Assembly: GCA_001584585.1 (NCBI GenBank)
Contig: LSYV01000002.1
Coordinates: 4,944,332 to 5,008,331, forward strand
Direction: 5' to 3'
Source: Gonium pectorale
Taxonomy: Eukaryota; Chlorophyta; Chlorophyceae; Chlamydomonadales; Volvocaceae
DNA: 64,000 nt
Of this stretch, positions 48,786 to 59,558 are shown piece by piece (the stretch's first letter is position 1; the number at the start of each line of letters is the position of its first letter). Position numbers and translations under genes: made by a program. The notes under the pieces are model-generated. The model searched no databases, was not told the origin of the DNA, and saw only the letters and a program-made list of their open reading frames with translations.

Positions 48786-51102
48786 ATGGAGGCTGACAAA
48801 AGGCCAACTTTGGATCCGGTGCTTGCCCTCTTATCGGGCATGAAGACATCCGTGCCTGCCGCCGCGCTCAAAGCACTCGATGTCCCGCGATCATGCGACG
48901 TCCTGCTATGTGGACCCTCTACAAGGTATGCGATAGCTCGCTGTTCAGCTCTGAGGCTCTTTCCTGCCCGACCGACGGCCCGTGCCCCACCCTTGCCCCG
49001 CCTTACCCCTGCTCGAAGCTACCGGTCGTCTTTGGCGCTTCATTTCGCTTTACATCATGCAGCCTGCACCATGCTTCCTGCGCTCTTCCTCTGCCGACAA
49101 GAAGGCCTGGAGCAGTCGGTCCCCATGCTCCCCTCTGATTACGACGGACATGAGCCCAACCTCCACTTGCTACATATCAAGTGAGCAGAGTGGTCGCACA
49201 TGCACCTTGGTGTTGCCTACACGGATGCATGAGCAGTATCGTTGCATGTCCCGGATGGAATTGCCCGTGTGCCAAATGCACGGGATGATGGATGAAGGCT
49301 GCCAATTGGCGATCCCGGTGTGGGCAGACTTGGTGTAAAGGCTACCATAGGCGATCCCGCCCGATCCGCCGAACCCGAGCAGGCCAGGGAGTAGAGTGTG
49401 ATATGCTTCAAGTCGGTACGGCGGTGTCAGATCTGACAGGAGGAAACTTGGGACTTGCCTAGCACCAAACGGTGCGACTACCTGTAGGGCAACGGCCCAC
49501 CAGCCTCGTACAGCCGTACTACCGTACAGCACCACGTGCCTATTCGCTTGCCAGCCGCATGCAGGAAACCTAAGTTTCTGGCGCTACATGGCTCTACGTC
49601 TTACCTGTGCCATCCTTCAGCGGGCAGCCGAAGCTGCAAGTAACTCTGCATTCCAAGAACCCCTTCGTTGCGGGACCGCAGGTACCTACACAGTCACCTT
49701 GATCTCCAGCGCTTTGCATGCTGCCTACACCTGCTGCGCTCGGCGTACTCGGCTATCGTGGTGGAGGACGTGAGCGGGCTGCTCAGGTGCGCATTAGGGA
49801 TTGGCGGCCCCATGCCTGGCTGATCGGTACGGTGCCTCGTACGCGACCTGCCGATGAGGCTGCCGGCCACATCCCCTAACCATGAAGCCCTGGGTGTTAG
49901 GCATGGCCTCATGCTCGGACGGCATGCCAAAGTCGGCGCGCATCTATGACTTTAAGTCTTGAAGGATGCCCTGTACTCGAGTCCACGCCCTTTGTGGACT
50001 ACCTGTCCGTACCCTTGAGCTCCAGGCCCCGTTGCCGCGGCGCCCGGGTTCGCGCAGGAGTGACGACCGCAACGCACTGGTCCGCACGCTGGCGCTACTG
50101 CTGGACGGTGTGAGGGCCTACAGGTCAGTCCTCAGGCGCACGCTCCCCTGCTACTGAAGCATCCCTTGCTTGCCGCTGCGTGCTTCGTGAGCTGAGGGGT
50201 TGCGACCATGATGGTCTGCGCCTGTTGCTTACGAGGCTTCTACCTTGCCGTTGATGTATCGCCCGGATAGGTGTGCGCCAGTGGCAGGCTAGGGCTCCCA
50301 AACTACGTTACTGGCGCTGCTGTTGCTTGGAAGCCTCACGCCCTCCCTAGTGCACCCGGCCCGGCCTCGCGAACCAGGGCCGGCAGCGGCAAAGGCTGCA
50401 ACCTGCTGCTGACGGACTCGAGCGACGAGGCGCGCAGGCCTCGGTACATCTTCGACCGTTGGTTCCCTCTTACGATTAACCTGTCTCCCACAACGCCGGC
50501 AACGGGTGAGCATTGTCGGACCCCCACGTGAAGGTCCGTTGGTAGGTCGAGGACTGTCCCTCTAGATGAATCCGATTGATTTGAGACGCTATGTATGAGT
50601 CTACCGCATTCGGGAGCAAGCTTAGTGAGGAAGCCGACCACCAAGCCTTGTAGTAGCCCAGCAGAACGGTTGCCTCGCCCTTCAGTTGCGGCCACCCTGG
50701 TTCCCTCAGAACGCAGCGCTTGCTCGTTGCAGTGTCTTTCGCCCGGGAAGGCGCCTGCCACCCGGGTGCCATGCCCCTTGGCCGACCGCTGCTGCTCCCG
50801 TTATCCCCTTTGCTTAACGCTCCCCAGGCCCCGAGGGCTGCTTCGTTCTTAGCGTTGCAGCGCCACCCGGCAGCGGCGGAGGGGGCCACGCGCATGTCGC
50901 GGGGCGTGCAACTGGTCCGCCTGAGCCAGGAGAGAGGCAGCCGCAGCCAGCGCCTTCCGGTCCGTTCTGCGTCTACCGGTCTGCGGGCAGCCACTTGGTC
51001 CTGGAGGCTGTGCAGGGGCTGCCGCCGGCGGGGCTTCAGTCCTCCGCGAGCCAGCTGGTGCTGCCGCCACCGCCCAGTCTGACGCTTGGGCAACTATACT
51101 GA
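48786..51102 (+). CDS. RecA/RAD51-like P-loop-derived protein, SWSAP1-like, 6 exons, ~291 aa
   Basis: Exons 48786-48925, 49019-49180, 49682-49786, 50058-50123, 50378-50505 and 50828-51102; phases 2, 2, 2, 2, 1 all agree. The fold order resembles SWSAP1, the RAD51-paralogue partner of the SWIM protein ZSWIM7 in the Shu-type recombination complex. Seen: strand 1 CDVLLCGPST then SYRSSLALHFALHHA (P-loop position); strand 2 LPALFLCRQEGLEQSVPML; LHLLHIKYLHSHLDLQRFAC; Walker B-like AIVVEDVSGLL; then CNLLLTDSSDEARRPRYIF and RWFPLTINL; C-terminal FCVYRSAGSHLVLEAV. The Walker A Gly-Lys is replaced by Tyr-Arg, so ATP hydrolysis is doubtful. The start is the first in-frame ATG. Exon 5's acceptor has alternatives at 50285-50291. 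Alternative identity: another divergent RecA-fold protein. The function is inferred from fold-like similarity only. Confidence 0.6.
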
Positions 51103-51979
51103 TAGGTTCCTGTGTCCTAGCATCATGTTAGGTCAGTGCAGGACAGATATGAGCGGGCGTCACAGCGTAGGCTATGCTCCTGGTATGGCCGTGAGTTGTG
51201 CTGACGAGATGAGTATGCCGCATTGACTCCGAGCACAGCGTGTGAGATGGACTAGCACTGCAGGGATGAGTACATCAGTTGGTCCGCTGCCCGGTAGTGT
51301 CCGGTCATGGTCCCAATCCCGGTGTTTCGCTGTTTGCAAGGACTGCACCTTGATGCACTATCCTGCACTTTTATGTGGGTCCATGTGGTGCTGGTTGAAC
51401 GTGGCAGGAGCCGGCGGCGATGTGCGTTCTGCGTGTCGGCCTCGTATCCGTGCATCAGGCATATGGTACTGTAGCATGAATGCTCTATTCCTGGAGGCTT
51501 TGCCGCCCAGTTTTACCAGATATTGACAGATAGGTTAGATTGGCGCTGTGAATGAACAACGACGGACCGGTGCCGTACTGTCCCGTACCGTGCGTCAGGC
51601 CGTATGTCCGGTCAGGCCGTGGCATAGGTGTCTCTTGAGGTGGGAGGCCGGTGCCAGGTTGCCACCGTGTCCTGTACCCGCCACACAAGCTGCTGTAGCC
51701 ACGCCGTCACCAAGCTCAAATTCGCCGCGGTGGCAGGAAGGGGGGGGGGGGGCGGGGCGCTGCCAGTGATTTATCATGTTTCTGGCATTCATGCATGTCA
51801 TGTTTGCCCGGGAGAAGCTAGGCGATCGTCGGTTGTGGTATGGGGTCACGCGTTGTGTCAACGTACGCTGTACAGTACTCTAAGAGTGGGACGTTCTTCC
51901 AGTGAGCCAGTCACTGTATGATCCGCTGTTTGAAGTAGCCGACGTGAACACGACTACGAATTAGAACGCGCACTGTAGA
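51103..51979. other. Intergenic region upstream of the nucleotidase gene
   Basis: About 0.9 kb with no supported exon. It contains a 13-nt G tract at 51740-51752. It presumably holds the promoter and 5' UTR of the next gene. Confidence 0.45.
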
Positions 51980-54900
51980 ATGGGCGCGGGCTGTTCGACG
52001 GGCTGTGGCTCGGCGAATGCTGCAGCGACCGCACCAGGCGTCGTCCAAGTGAAGCCAGCCGGTCCCGGAGAGGAAGAAGTACCATGGGCGCCCCCAGCAG
52101 AGAATAAAACAGCTGAAGAGCCTGCTCCTGCACCGATTGCAGTCCATCCGGCCGCCCCGCACCCGAACGAGAGGCCGCGAGACAGCGCAGAGTATGGCGG
52201 GAGCTCACGAAAGCTTACCATTCTGCACTTCAACGGTCAGGCCGGGCTTTGGGAGCTGAGGTTTGGGACGGGGCACTAAGTGGCCTTCGTCATCTGCGCA
52301 GATGTGTATAACATTGAGGAGCAGGCGCGGGAGCCGAAGGGCGGGGCCGCACGTCTGTGCGCAAAGGTGTGCTCGCATCGACGCATGGTTTCTCGCCTTG
52401 CGACACGCTTCGATCCAACTCTTGACTTGTGTTCACACTGGGGGACATGTTACTGTCCGGAAAGAAACCGAACCCAGGTCAAGCGGCCACCAACAAAGGG
52501 GCATGTCCGCGGTCTCAGTGCTCCAAGTCTGAAGCCTTTTTGCCGCCACCCCGCTGCAGGTCAAGGAGGTTAGGGCGACTGGTGCGAATCCGCTGGTTCT
52601 ATTCAGCGGTGACGCATACAACCCCAGCCTGATGTCGACGATGACGCTGGGGAAACAAATGGTGCCCATCCTCAACGAGATTGGCGTGAACGTCTCGTGC
52701 ATTGGGGTGGGTGGTGTGCTTAGAGCTTAGAGGTGGGAGGGGAGACCACGGGTACGCGCCGGAGCTGAGGCGCTCACCGCCGTCACTGCCGCTCTCCTTG
52801 GCTTACCCCAGCACCTGACGACAACGGCCAACACTGCTGTGTCATACGCAGAACCACGAATTCGACTATGGACTCGACAACTTGGTAAAACTGAACTCTC
52901 AATGCAAGTTCCCCTGGCTCATGGCCAACGTCCTGGAGCGCGGGACAGGTGCGCCCGTATGCTGCTCTGTGCTGCACGAATGGCAAGGCCTGACATCTCC
53001 ACCAGGCCAGGGCTTCAACTGGGGCGTGCCCGGGGTTCTGCTGCTGTGGGCTGCAGCCCGAGAAATTCAAGCATTCTCCTATCCCCTCAACCCGGCAGCC
53101 GTGGCTCGCGCCCGTTAGTCGTAGCGGCTGACGGCCTTACGGCTAATCCCCTTGCCTGGGCCGCTGCACGCCGCACACGTGTCTCTGGCCCTCCACAGAC
53201 TTCCCGTACGCGGGTGCGGGCACCACGTGGATCCAGGACTGGAATGGCATCAAGGTGGGCGTGGTTGGCCTCGTGGAGGAGGAGTGGCTGGAGACGCTGG
53301 GTGCGGTCAATGTGTCCGACATGATCTACCAGGACTTCGTGGAAGTGGGCCGTGAGGCGGCCCGCGCCATGAAGGTGCGTGCCTGACGAGGGGAAAGGCG
53401 GAAAGTGGTCACTTTGAACATAATAGGTGACTTGGGTTCGTGCTCGTGGGCGCGGAAGAAGCGGGAGTACCAGGAGGGAGCGAGTAGAACGGCTGTCGCC
53501 TAGCTGGGAGGTCCCAGGGAAGCCAATGCGCCTAGGCAGCCCCAGCGGTTTAGCAAGGACGCTGGCGCTGCCCGCGCGCTGCGCTAGAGGCGCGGCGGAA
53601 TCTGCGGCATTGCTCGCCGCGCCGGCTCCCCTCCACTTCTCCTCTTTACACCACCCAGTACCCTGCCGTAAGCAGCCGCGCTGTGCCGCACGCTGCCCTT
53701 CCACACCCTGGGCCGTACCCTTTCGCAGGCCAAGGGCGCCGAGCTGCTGATTGCGCTGACCCACATGCGCGAGCCCAATGATCGCAAGCTGGCCGCCGAG
53801 GTGCCCGAGTTCCACCTCATCCTGGGCGGGCACGACCACCACTACGTCACCGGCTTTATCGAGCCGCACAACAACCTGCTTGTGAAGTCGGGTGAGCTTG
53901 AAAGAGGGGGGTGGTGGAGGGACCTGAAGGCGAGGACGACAGGCATCCTGCCCAGCAACACCTGTGTGGCGATGCACGGCATCTCCGCACGTCATCCTCA
54001 GCGCGTAATGCATAGTGACCGTGCCAGGCCCGATAGGGCGACAAGGAACAGGTCAGACCGGAAACTTTTGCCGCTCAGCTGTTCCGTGCATATCTGTTGA
54101 CTGCATCGCAGTGCTGAAGATGCACCTCAGTAGACGGCTGACCGATGGCACATTCCCGCCAGAGGGGCAGCTGCGCTGCTTGCTGTGGCGTCCATATGCA
54201 TACGTGCCTGTGAAAACCTTGTGGATGTGGTGTGTGCTGTAGGTACGGACTTCCGTGACCTGTCCCTCATCGAGATCGAGTTTCCGGCGGACTCGAAGGA
54301 CCCCCAGATGAGTGTGGAGCACATCGTCATTGATTCGTCCGTGCCCGAGGACCCGGCGACCAAAGCGGTGAGCTAAAGGGCAAGCAAGTGTTGAAGCAGT
54401 TCCATATGGCCCATTGCCGCAGTCGCAACTGAGGCGCTTCTGACCAGGTGTGATCAGTGTCCGAAGAAGCGGCATACAGGGTACGGAGCATACGGAGGAG
54501 GTTGCACAGGGACAGTACGTGCCCACAAGCATCTAATGCTCGGGACCTCCTGGCGCAGATTGTGGACGAGTACATGAAGCTCATGGGCGAGAAGATGGAC
54601 GAGGATATCGGTGAGCGCCAGAAGCATGGGGTCACAAATACACAGGCGCTAGCGCACTAGCGCACGTCTTCTGGTCCGCATAATCGCGGCCTTGTCTTGC
54701 GCGGCGACACGGAATGGATGCGCAGGGTGGGCGTGACGGGCCCTGACGGCGGACACGGCATATGCATAGCTGTTGGGTGTGTTGGCGACGCGCTATTGGG
54801 TAGGGGGAAGAAGCCTACGGGATACTGTCGACTGTGCATAAAAGGCAGAAAGGGGCGGAAACCTTTTGGCGGGCTGGCGCGAAGCGTGTTGCCCTCCGAA

Positions 54901-57016
54901 GTCCAACCTCCTGCAGTGCTTGGGTGGCACAATTCCATGCCCCAGCTTCATATAAGCAAGCTCTTTTGTGTCATGGGAGACGAGCCCTACCCGTGGCTAC
55001 GTCATCATGTACCTTCTGTGCAACAGGCGAGACGCTGGAGCCGCTGGATGGCCGGTTCCAGACGGTCCGCAACCGGGAGTCCAACCTTGGTAAGCTCACG
55101 TATCCTCGTGGCGATGGCCAGCAACTTGCAGGCTGGTTGGGACTTGCACGCCAGCGGGCTGTCGGCCGAGGGGGACGAGGCAGGTTGCGGCCACGTGCGC
55201 AGGAAAGCGCTGACTGTGCGTACACGTCCTGACAAGTTGGGCCAAGGCGCATCCTATTAAGTCGGGCCAAGCCGCGTGACAGGGTTCATTGTACCCTGTC
55301 ACGCGGCTTAGCCCGATTACTTTTTTCCAACTCACTGATTGCTGCTGCTTTGTTATCTGACTTCCTTGCAGGCAACTTCGTAGCGGATGTGTGGCGCAAG
55401 GCGTCGGGCGCCGAGATGGCCATCCTGAACTCCGGCTCTCTCCGGTACGTGATGCCTCGGGTTCCGCCCGTCGGGGAGGGCTCTTTCCTGCTGCGGTGGG
55501 CGGTGTAAAGCGTGCTGCCCCATCACAACCACGCATGAGCAGCTACATGTCGACGGTCTAGGCCGCTCCCGGTACGGCATTCCTGCTGCTGCTGCGGTCG
55601 AGCCCACTCCCGAAAAGGCAACGGCTTGCCAGGCCCGCCGACTTTTCGCCTCCCTCCACCCCGTCGCGCCCTCTCCCACCCCCTCAATGTCGTCTCCTGC
55701 CTCCCGCAGCTCCGACATGATTCACCCCGCGGGCGTCCTCAAGACCAAGGACTTTGTGTCGATCCTACCTATGATCGACAACACTGTCGTGCTTGAGTGC
55801 ACGGGCGCCCAGGTGGTGGCGGCGCTGGAGAACGGCGTTTCTCAGTGGCCCAAGCTGGAGGGCCGCTTTCCGCAGGTCAGCGGCCTAAAGTTCAAGTTCG
55901 ATCCCTCGAAGCCGCCCGGCTCGCGGATTGTGCCCGGCAGCGTGTACGTGTGGGAGTTTGAGAGCGACCCAGAGCCGCTGGACCTGGAGCGCAAGTACAA
56001 GGTGGCAGTGAAGGAGTACCTGGCGCAGGGCAAGGACGGCTTCAACGTGTTCCTGGTGGGTGCGACGGAGGGCGACGGAGGGCGAAGGGTGCGAGGGCGG
56101 GGGATGGGCTGCACGATGCATGGGGAATGGGCATATGCGATGCGGCCAGCATTGGAAGCAGGAGTGGCCAAGGCAGGACGTGCTGCTTGGGCCGCCGAAT
56201 GATAGTTCTTCCCGCGTAACTTACTGTGCCAAGTGTTGGACCTTGGACGTTTTGCTCATGCCTCTCGTGAGTAAACGTGCAAGGCCAGAGACAACTGTTA
56301 TGCACAACGCTGAGCCCGCCGAGTGCAGCCCATGACAGCGAAAGCAGATGCGCTGGGTGGTGGCGCGGCACGTTAGCTGTGCTCTTGTTTCACGCGGCCC
56401 TCAGGAGTGCAAGACGCTCGTGGACGCGGAGGCCGGGGTGGTGATGCCCACCTCAATCAAGAACCACTTTATCCAGCTGCGGGTGCTCAACAAATGGGAC
56501 GATAAGAAGATCTACCTCCGTTCGCTCACCAACCGTTGGGTCAAGAAGGTCAAGTCGTCAAAAAGCTTAAACAAGTAAGGAGGACTCTCTTGTCGGCGTT
56601 CTGCTCGTTTGGCTGCGCCCGGCGTAGCGCGTGGCCCGGACTGATACGGGACTATGCGCCTGCTGCACCAGTGGCACCACGCCGTGCTGGTGTGTGTTGA
56701 CCCACGATGGCAGGATCCGTGCCCCAAGCGCGCAAGCCTGTATGCAAAAGGTGTTGGTAACGTTCGGGTCTCGCGTGGCCGGCTCCTTACCGCCTCACCG
56801 CGTGCCGTCCCTGTCTGCCTACGCAGCCTGGCGGGCCTCGAGGCGGAGAACCCGGGTGTCAAGTTCGTGACCAACGGCATGCTGTCCCAGCGGCACCGGA
56901 CCCGCGGCCTGGCGGTGCCGCACCCTGAGGAGGGCCACTACTGCATCGCGCCCACGGTGGAGGCCCGCATCATCAACGTGCTGGAGGAGGTGGAGGAGGA
57001 GATTGCCCTCGTGTGA
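51980..57016 (+). CDS. 5'-nucleotidase/UshA-family metallophosphoesterase with N-myristoylation-type N-terminus, 13 exons, 640 aa
   Basis: Exons 51980-52235, 52302-52366, 52560-52706, 52852-52948, 53199-53374, 53729-53891, 54243-54367, 54559-54610, 55027-55089, 55372-55444, 55710-56055, 56405-56574, 56827-57016. It is predicted to hydrolyse phosphate esters of nucleotides or nucleotide sugars at a two-metal site. Seen metal-site motifs: Asp86 in HFNDVYNIEE, Gly124-Asp125 (SGDAYN), Asn157-His158 (GNHEFDYG), His259 (THMREPND), His282/His284 (GGHDHHY). The usual second His of the first D-x-H is Tyr88. The C-terminal nucleotidase domain includes FVADVWRKASGAEMAILNSG, RSDMIHPAGVL and KDGFNVF. The N-terminus MGAGCSTGCGS has Gly2 and Cys5/Cys9, fitting myristoylation plus palmitoylation, followed by a Pro/Ala/Glu-rich spacer. 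No signal peptide, so it probably sits on the cytosolic face of a membrane. The substrate is unknown. Confidence 0.88.
55262..55316 (+). repeat. Inverted repeat with 24-bp stem inside a nucleotidase intron
   Basis: Left arm 55262-55285 and right arm 55293-55316 are reverse complements with one mismatch (position 55269 against 55309). The loop is TCATTGT. The left arm's start (GTCGGGCCAAGCCGC at 55261) is also echoed just upstream by GTTGGGCCAAGGCGC at 55236. The whole lies within the intron 55090-55371. Confidence 0.85.
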
Positions 57017-58626
57017 GAGAGTTAGTGGAGAGCGATATGGGCGGCGTGCAGCAGACGGTCGCGCCACATTGCGCGGACGCCGGAGTTGTGCAGGGTGGGA
57101 ACCCAAATCCCTGGGATACCTGGGCGATGCACTTGCATCAATGCAAGCATGAAAGCGCGCAGGGTAGGTAGGCAGAATGACAAAAGTGACGTGCGTGTCA
57201 ACTCGTACCCATGGCGAGCGTGGAGCGGAGTGACTTGCATGGACTGCTGGCAGGTATGCACGTTGTGGGCACGCCTCGTGCTGCAGGGTTGGGGTCAAAA
57301 CCCCATGCATATCCTCATATGGCTTAGCCCACCAAATTGCAACGGAAAACCCCTCGACAGCATTATGGGTGGCCGGGACGTACCGGTAGAGCAGCTGCGA
57401 AGCTGCACATGCGGGTGCGCGCAGGGATGAGCTGCTAAGGCCCACCGGTACGTGCCTGTAGCCAGCCCCTCCATGAGCTCATGTCGGCATGCTCTCCTTT
57501 CAACCTGCTGCATGCTGCAGCTGTGTACATACCCCTCGGAAGGATTGGGGTTTATGTTACAGGCTGATGATCCAGGTGCCCTTTGTGGCGCGCGTCAGGC
57601 GGGGCATTGGAAAGTTAGGGCAGCTGAGGGGTGGCCCATTAGGAATTTCTTGCGTTGCATCGTGGGCGATGTACATCGGCTTGGTGAGCTTAGTCATGTT
57701 CTTGTTGAGATGTTTGTTCTGGCGTCCAGAGACCCACGTAGTGGGCCACGCCTGCTCCCCACCGCACCTTGACCAGCCGTGACCACGTCCCGTCGTTGTT
57801 TGCTTCGTGACCTCTCCTCCTTGATTTCTTGTATTATGGCTGCAACGGAAGGGCACGTTCGTTATTGGCTGCCTTCGGAACCCTGGTTTCCCACGGCTTG
57901 CAAGAGCGGTGCCCATGTCGCGTAGGGCTCAAGCCGCGCGCCGGGTGTAACTAGTTTCCGGTTTCGGGGTTGCTTGCGCACCGGTATTTAGAGTAGGTCG
58001 TTGGCGGTAGCGCAGTTGCGGAAAGTTGGTGCAGGAAACGCCCAGCACCAGGGCAAGCAGTGTTCGGTGCGCTTCTGTGAACCCGTACGGCCAAGGGTGG
58101 TAGCGCACCATGCCACCAAGTTGCGTTCTGGTGCCCGCGTTTAGCTGTTTAACAGGACGCGTTTATACACAGCCGAAACTGTTGCCGCATGACATGCAAG
58201 GTTGTATCCTGGCGCTGATGGCATGCCAATTGCGTCTGGAGATATGGCGTGCACGGAGCATAGTGTAACGTTACAGAAGCCGAGCATCCTTTACAATCTG
58301 CGGTCCAACATACAGCGAAGGAAGCCTGTCTAACCTGCCAAAGGTGGGAACACTTTGGGCCGAATGCACCGTCCCAGTAAACCTGTTCCCATAAACGCCC
58401 GAGCCTAGCCGCACGCCGAAATAGAAACCTCAGGGGTTGAATGCCACCCGGGCTCTTGTTATGCTCTCTGCTGACCCCTCTATGTACAGTCAGACGGGGA
58501 CAACGTATCACATTAAGTTCTGATGTCACGTCAGACGCCGGAGTCCCCCGGCAACAGGATAATCACGCGACAGGTCGCTCGCCATTCGGACACTGTCGTC
58601 AACGGGCTGGCTCTCTGACCGCGCCT
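57017..58626. other. Intergenic region between the convergent nucleotidase and CKS1 genes
   Basis: About 1.6 kb with two convergent 3' ends. Only motif-free ORFs were found on either strand. Confidence 0.4.
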
Positions 58627-59138
58627 TCACTGCACCTGGATTGCGTCAGGCGCCACGGGGCCCGTCCCATAGCCCTTCGGCCGCCTGTAGAGCGGGAAGG
58701 GGGCCGGGGATACAAGGTGTGTTGTGTGTATGTTGGGGGCAGGGTGGTCGAGGGAAGATGGCAGTCGGGTGCAACTTAGGCACGGGACGGCTCCTTACCG
58801 GAAAAGCATGATATGCGGCTCTGGTCGGTGGATAGCGTAGTGTACCCAGCCTCGAGACTGCTGCACGCCCAGGGCGCGCCACTCATTCTGCGCAAAGTCA
58901 CGCGAGTTGGTAGGGGGGGGCGCCTTCAGGACAGACCGTGAGGACCTCACCTCCGAAAGAAGCCGGCCTTTAGGCAGCAGGGCGGAAATTTCTTGGGGAA
59001 GCACGACGTGCCTGCGAGCCAGCCATGACAAGTTGAGTTTCGTGTTCGCCAGGCCGGTTACGTGTAGAGGCGCAGGCACCTGTACTCGTAGATATCGTCA
59101 TAGTACTTCTCTGAGTACTGAATGTTGTTCTGTGCCAT
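58627..59138 (-). CDS. CKS1: CKS1, cyclin-dependent kinase regulatory subunit, 4 exons, 88 aa
   Basis: Exons in transcript order: 59138-59080, 59011-58951, 58887-58799 and 58684-58627; phases 2, 0, 2. CKS proteins bind the CDK and recognise phospho-threonine sites on substrates in the cell cycle (family knowledge). Seen: [20 protein letters not shown], then [40 protein letters not shown] and [11 protein letters not shown], which together are the near-invariant family core including the hinge HxPEPH and the anion-pocket residues. The short tail [17 protein letters not shown] replaces the usual PLNY tail. Size fits the family. It is divergent from the diflavin reductase. Confidence 0.96.
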
Positions 59139-59558
59139 GGTGCTGCGGAACGGTGCTACCCCCGTTGGCTGTTCCTCCGCCTGGGACTAAAAGCGAGGCG
59201 TCTAGGAGTGTGGGGAGGAGAAGCACGCGGAATGTGATGTAGATCGACTTTTGGTGAGCCAAGGTTGCTGAGGCTCTTCTTCTTGGCGTTCAATTTCTTT
59301 AGATCCAAAAGTGTACGGTTTCCTGTCCTCATGTGCTTAATCCACTGGAATGAAATCATCATTGATGAGACATGTGCTGGCAGCAAATGAGGTGACTGCG
59401 CAGGGTACGCTCCAGCCAGTCATTTGGACCCTCTGTGCGCGCGCACCTTGAGCCGCTTAAGTACGCTTTGTTGCACATATCTCGGACGGCAAGCGAAGGT
59501 TGCGCTAGAGGTTTTTATAGGCACTCGAAGTTTAACGCTTGCGATCAGCACGTCGCCG
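59139..59558. promoter_or_regulatory. Bidirectional upstream region of CKS1 and the diflavin reductase
   Basis: 420 bp between two divergent start codons. An AT-rich stretch TTTTTATAG ends about 40 bp before the reductase ATG. No paired motif was recognised. Confidence 0.4.

Noticed and set aside
51740..51752. Run of 13 G
   Set aside because: A simple mononucleotide tract in intergenic DNA; no evidence of function.
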